This document shows positions 61,699 to 64,000 of a DNA stretch of 64,000 nt, piece by piece. The notes under the pieces were generated by a model. That model had not been told where the DNA came from and searched no databases. It worked only from the letters and a program-made list of their open reading frames with translations. Numbering within the stretch: position 1 is the first letter of the stretch; each line of letters opens with the position of its first letter. The position numbers were made by a program, and so were the translations under genes. The stretch is from Lachnospiraceae bacterium AC3007 (GTDB taxonomy: Bacteria > Bacillota > Clostridia > Lachnospirales > Lachnospiraceae), in the NCBI GenBank assembly GCA_000621405.1, contig KK211271.1, positions 289,765 through 353,764 on the forward strand, written 5' to 3'.

Positions 61699-62577
61699 AT
61701 GAATTATACTCAATACGAAAAATACGATTTTGATAAGGACAGCTCCTTCAACATGTCTTTCGGCTCCCAAAAGACATGCCACGACATGCACTGGCACTCC
61801 TATGGAGAGATCATCCTCGTGGGCCCGGGGACGCCGCAGATCTACAACGTGAATCAAAAGCAATACGAACTGGCCCGGGGAGACATAGTGCTGATCTGGC
61901 CGATGGAGATGCACGCCATAATAGACGCAGATCTTAGCCAGACGACGAACATCCATTTCGCCAATGCCCTTTTCAACTCGCTTTTTGACCTTCAGCGAAT
62001 CATGCATTATTTCAGGAATCTTGATGTGATACGTAAAGAGACTCACCTTGAGGTCGCATCCCTGTTCGAAAGGACCATAGCGAGAATGAGCGAGATCTTC
62101 CTCTCAGAGGACGTGAACCGGGAGCTCAAATGCTGTATGCTGCTGATGCAGCTTGCGCTCATACTGGATCAGCATCACGAAGAATTCTACGATGAGCTCG
62201 ACACCGAGGCCAAACGTACCAGCAACATGGATGTAATGAGCCGGATGATAACTGTCACCGACTATATCAAGAACAATCTCACCGCAGACGACCTTTCACA
62301 GGGTGCGATGGCAGAGATGGCCGGGGTGAGCCGTGAGTATTTTTCCAGGATCTTCAAGAATGTCACCGGTAAGAATTACAATAAATGGCTCAACATGATA
62401 AGGCTCGAGAAGGCTACCGAGCTGCTCGCCATGAGCGGCAGGACTCTCACCGAGGTCGCCATGCTGTCGGGCTTCAAGAGCATGCCAAGCTTCAACAGAG
62501 TCTTCAGGAACGAAAAGGGCATGGCCCCGGGGGAATACAGAGCGTTGTTCCTTGAAGGCCGTGACCATGAGATATAA
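61699..62577 (+). CDS. AraC-family transcriptional regulator
   Basis: 292 residues: an N-terminal cupin-type sensing domain (DMHWHSYGEIILVGPGTPQIYNVNQKQYELARGDIVLIWPMEMHAI) and two C-terminal helix-turn-helix units (MAEMAGVSREYFSRIFKNVTGKNYNKWLN, VAMLSGFKSMPSFNRVFRNEKGMAPGEYR). Such proteins often sense sugars; the ligand and targets are unknown. No metabolic genes are adjacent. The start at 61699 is supported by the domain but lacks a ribosome binding site; an internal ATG 18 codons on has a weak AAGGA about 13 bases upstream. Confidence 0.9.
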   Translation: MNYTQYEKYDFDKDSSFNMSFGSQKTCHDMHWHSYGEIILVGPGTPQIYNVNQKQYELARGDIVLIWPMEMHAIIDADLSQTTNIHFANALFNSLFDLQRIMHYFRNLDVIRKETHLEVASLFERTIARMSEIFLSEDVNRELKCCMLLMQLALILDQHHEEFYDELDTEAKRTSNMDVMSRMITVTDYIKNNLTADDLSQGAMAEMAGVSREYFSRIFKNVTGKNYNKWLNMIRLEKATELLAMSGRTLTEVAMLSGFKSMPSFNRVFRNEKGMAPGEYRALFLEGRDHEI

Positions 62578-62604
62578 GTCAATGAGAACCGTCCCCGCTG
62601 ACTT
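62574..62604. repeat. REP-like unit, family B
   Basis: AAGTCAATGAGAACCGTCCC and then CGCTGACTT, a fold-back unit of the same family as at 26806, overlapping the end of the araC-type gene. Confidence 0.7.
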
Positions 62605-62630
62605 ATTTATCCGCACTGACCTGCAAAAAT

Positions 62631-62666
62631 AACGGACCGGAGCATCTGCTCCGGCCCGTTTTTTCA
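62631..62666 (+). terminator. Terminator behind the araC-type gene
   Basis: CCGGAGCA/TGCTCCGG stem extended by ACGG/CCGT, followed by TTTTTT. Confidence 0.85.
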
Positions 62667-62680
62667 CTCATTATGCCAAA

Positions 62681-62707
62681 GTCACTGAGAACCGCCCCCC
62701 AGTGACT
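62681..62707. repeat. REP-like unit, family B
   Basis: A third site of the family, AGTCACTGAGAACCG with AGTGACT on the far side, between the terminator and the stop of the small peptide gene. Confidence 0.65.
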
Positions 62708-62720
62708 AATCCAGCCTTTA

Positions 62721-62987
62721 TCACTTGTTAAAAGGACTGTGATGGTCGTTGAGGATCTTCTGCACATCACTTACGGGAACAGTAGCAAGAGCAGCCTCCT
62801 TATCCCTTGTCGTGGGTCCCGCATACAGCGAGAGAAGATACTTCCAGTCAGCGGCGCTTATCTTCATGCCGTTGAAATCGACAGTTCCCTTTTCATCATA
62901 GTTGAATCCGTAGCTGGTCTGTCCGACGATCTTGCCTCCGCTTATAGCGTCAAGTGCTTCATCAGCTATTTTCTTTACATCGCCCAT
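62721..62987 (-). CDS. Double-glycine-leader-like small protein
   Basis: 88 residues. MGDVKKIADEALDAISGG ends in a double Gly preceded by the E-A-L-D-x-I-S pattern of leaders cleaved by peptidase-containing ABC exporters. The rest (about 70 residues) is neutral to acidic without Cys and contains GMKISAADWKYLLSLYAG. AAAGGAG precedes the ATG. No export, immunity or modifying genes are adjacent. It may be a secreted peptide or an unrelated cytosolic protein. Confidence 0.5.
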   Translation of the reverse strand: MGDVKKIADEALDAISGGKIVGQTSYGFNYDEKGTVDFNGMKISAADWKYLLSLYAGPTTRDKEAALATVPVSDVQKILNDHHSPFNK

Positions 62988-63108
62988 TGGTCTGTTCTCC
63001 TTTCGTAGTCCATAATCTGATGGCGTTTTGTCTTACAATTATTTATACGACTCAATATCGATCTTGGCAACTCTTATTAATATCCCGATAGCGTAGATCT
63101 ATAGAATA

Positions 63109-63241
63109 ATCCTTGCTAGGGCCTTGCTATCCTTTTAATCCGCCTGTGCCGGATGGTCAAGGCCGTAGCCGCGCAGCGGTGCTCCGCAGCCTTGACCATC
63201 CGCCGCGGCAGATTCATTATTAATCAAGCCCAAGCAAGGAT
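63109..63241. repeat. Nested hairpin element
   Basis: Outer imperfect arms (ATCCTTGCT-GGG at 63109 and its complement ending at 63241) enclose a perfect GGATGGTCAAGGC/GCCTTGACCATCC stem. The layout of outer arm plus inner hairpins resembles the elements at 8417 and 47582, although the sequences differ. Confidence 0.6.
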
Positions 63242-63340
63242 GATCAAGCGCTTTGCGCCTTTTATTCAAGGTCAGGGGCGTCAGCCCCATCCCGTATATT
63301 CAGGAACTCTTTTTATCCTTTTTCAATTTCTCCATGCCAG

Positions 63341-63660
63341 CGGGATTTGTACCCCGGGGATCGGTTCTGCGTGATTAAGGTACATTTATCCCGTGACGAC
63401 GCCTCTGATCAGACGTGTTTTGTACCCCAGCGGCCGGTTCTGTTTGATTAAGGTACAATTCTCCGACGATGACGGCTCGGTGACGGCTTGGTTCATGCGG
63501 GTTTTGTACCCTGGAGACCGGTTTCTGAGCGATAAAGATACAATTCTCCCTTGATGACGGCTCGGTTCAAGTGGGATTTGTACCCTGGAGACCGGTTCTG
63601 CGTGATAAAGGTACAATTGTCCTTTGATGACGGCTCGGTGACGGCTTGGTTCAAGTCAAG
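63341..63660. repeat. Four tandem repeats of 74-82 bp with internal inverted repeats
   Basis: Units start near 63341, 63415, 63497 and 63571. Each contains TTTGTACCC...CCGGTT-CTG...GAT-AAGGTACA, so TTGTACC and GGTACAA face each other within a unit. The spacers share GATGACGGCTCGGT. They end about 45 bases before the transposase gene. Confidence 0.8.
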
Positions 63661-63705
63661 TCCATAATTGTGTGTAAATTCATCCTTCCAGTTAAATGTA
63701 TGTGT

Positions 63706-64000
63706 TTAAGCTACATATGAGTTTTGAAGCTTATGTTTGATGATGCCTTGTTTGTCATAGTATTCCTTCATATCAAACAGCCTTTGGCCATTGCTCCAGC
63801 TGTTATGATCATCCATCAGTACTGCACCTATCAGGCGGATAATAGAGTCCGTATTTGGGAAGATCTGAATGACCTTTTCACGCCTTCGTATCTCTCTGTT
63901 TTCTCGTTCGAGTATGTTGCTGGTACGAAGAGCTATTCTATATTTAGAAGGCAAAGCCATGATAGTTATACTGTCCTCAAAGCCTTCATCCAGGATGGAC
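63706..64000 (-). mobile_element. IS256-family transposase, C-terminal part (5' end beyond window)
   Basis: The minus strand is open from the window edge to the stop at 63706. It encodes LDEGFEDSITIMALPSKYRIALRTSNILERENREIRRREKVIQIFPNTDSIIRLIGAVLMDDHNSW, the conserved C-terminal block of IS256/Mutator-type transposases with the catalytic Glu in the ERENREIRRR region. The left inverted repeat of the element was not identified. The last residues (YYDKQGIIKHKL) are normal for the family, so it may be intact beyond the edge. Confidence 0.9.

Larger units (their letters stand above)
63008..63705. other. Repeat-filled intergenic stretch without a credible gene
   Basis: About 700 bases between the small peptide gene and the transposase. 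It holds a large hairpin (63109-63241) and four tandem repeats of 74-82 bases (63341-63660). Open frames here follow the repeats and carry no ribosome binding site or family resemblance. Confidence 0.7.

Noticed and set aside
63386..63616. 76-residue minus-strand ORF in the tandem repeats
   Set aside because: Its repeated peptides simply follow the DNA repeats; there is no ribosome binding site and no family resemblance.
63341..63660. CRISPR array
   Set aside because: Only four units of 74-82 bases, with similar rather than unique spacers, internal inverted repeats and no cas genes.

Overview
The window reads as a chromosomal segment of a motile, anaerobic member of the Clostridia, most likely Lachnospiraceae, with a GC content of roughly one half. 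The reasons are the Gram-positive flagellar layout (flgM-flgN-flgK-flgK-flgL-fliW-csrA-flaG-fliD-fliS, with FliW beside CsrA), the DapL route to lysine, an oxygen-independent (cbi-type) cobalamin pathway, ClpC/RadA, and strong AGGAGG-type ribosome binding sites. No rRNA, tRNA, prophage or CRISPR array was seen. The assignment rests on gene content and is not a database match.

Layout. 1-9973 (all minus): an MBOAT acyltransferase cut by the left edge, an AAA+ ATPase, glyA, a small operon of unknown membrane protein, glycosyltransferase and tiny protein, holA and a D,D-carboxypeptidase. 10090-15594 (minus): an alanine/glycine symporter with its own promoter and operator, a three-gene membrane/SH3 operon and glnA. 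15676-15893 (plus): a free-standing short transcription unit with a sigma-28-type promoter, many GGA motifs, a 7-codon ORF and a terminator. 15981-20698: a sugar-type binding lipoprotein, a diguanylate cyclase and a membrane spermidine-synthase-like protein. 20783-33877 (minus): one long gene run dapL-clpC-hypothetical-radA-cbiD-cbiF-cbiG-cbiH-cbiJET-cbiA. cbiA is split into two overlapping frames. 34071-47469 (minus): dapF and the late flagellar genes. 47768-53397: cobQ, a double-glycine-leader zinc-ribbon peptide, an MBL-fold protein, a DUF4250 protein, gpmI and cbiC. 53439-57622: dGTPase, then an ArsR regulator divergent from a metallochaperone and a heavy-metal P-type ATPase. 57673-61502: an overlapping pair of membrane EAL proteins, one intact and one degenerate. 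61699-64000: an AraC regulator, a second double-glycine peptide, a repeat-rich intergenic stretch and an IS256-type transposase cut by the right edge.

How the genes work together. Three themes recur. Cobalamin ring synthesis is encoded by cbiD, cbiF, cbiG, cbiH, cbiJET, cbiA, cobQ and cbiC, dispersed over 32 kb and interleaved with housekeeping genes. Hook-filament junction and filament-cap assembly is under apparent sigma-28 promoters and the FlgM and CsrA-FliW switches, with c-di-GMP enzymes nearby. A metal-efflux module carries a textbook divergent operator.

The most striking unexplained signal is a 10-base DNA motif, TTATGTHAAC (usually followed by C), found at least 25 times on either strand, in several reading frames and between genes. 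It clusters in the cobalamin genes and is absent from the flagellar genes; in cobQ it has grown into a six-copy 18-bp tandem repeat. Other second-look items are the GGA-rich short transcription unit, an in-frame coding extension behind the TAG stop of the AAA+ gene, repeat modules shared by FlgL and FlgK, several 31-42-bp minisatellite-like expansions at gene ends, two REP-like palindrome families, and large hairpin elements.
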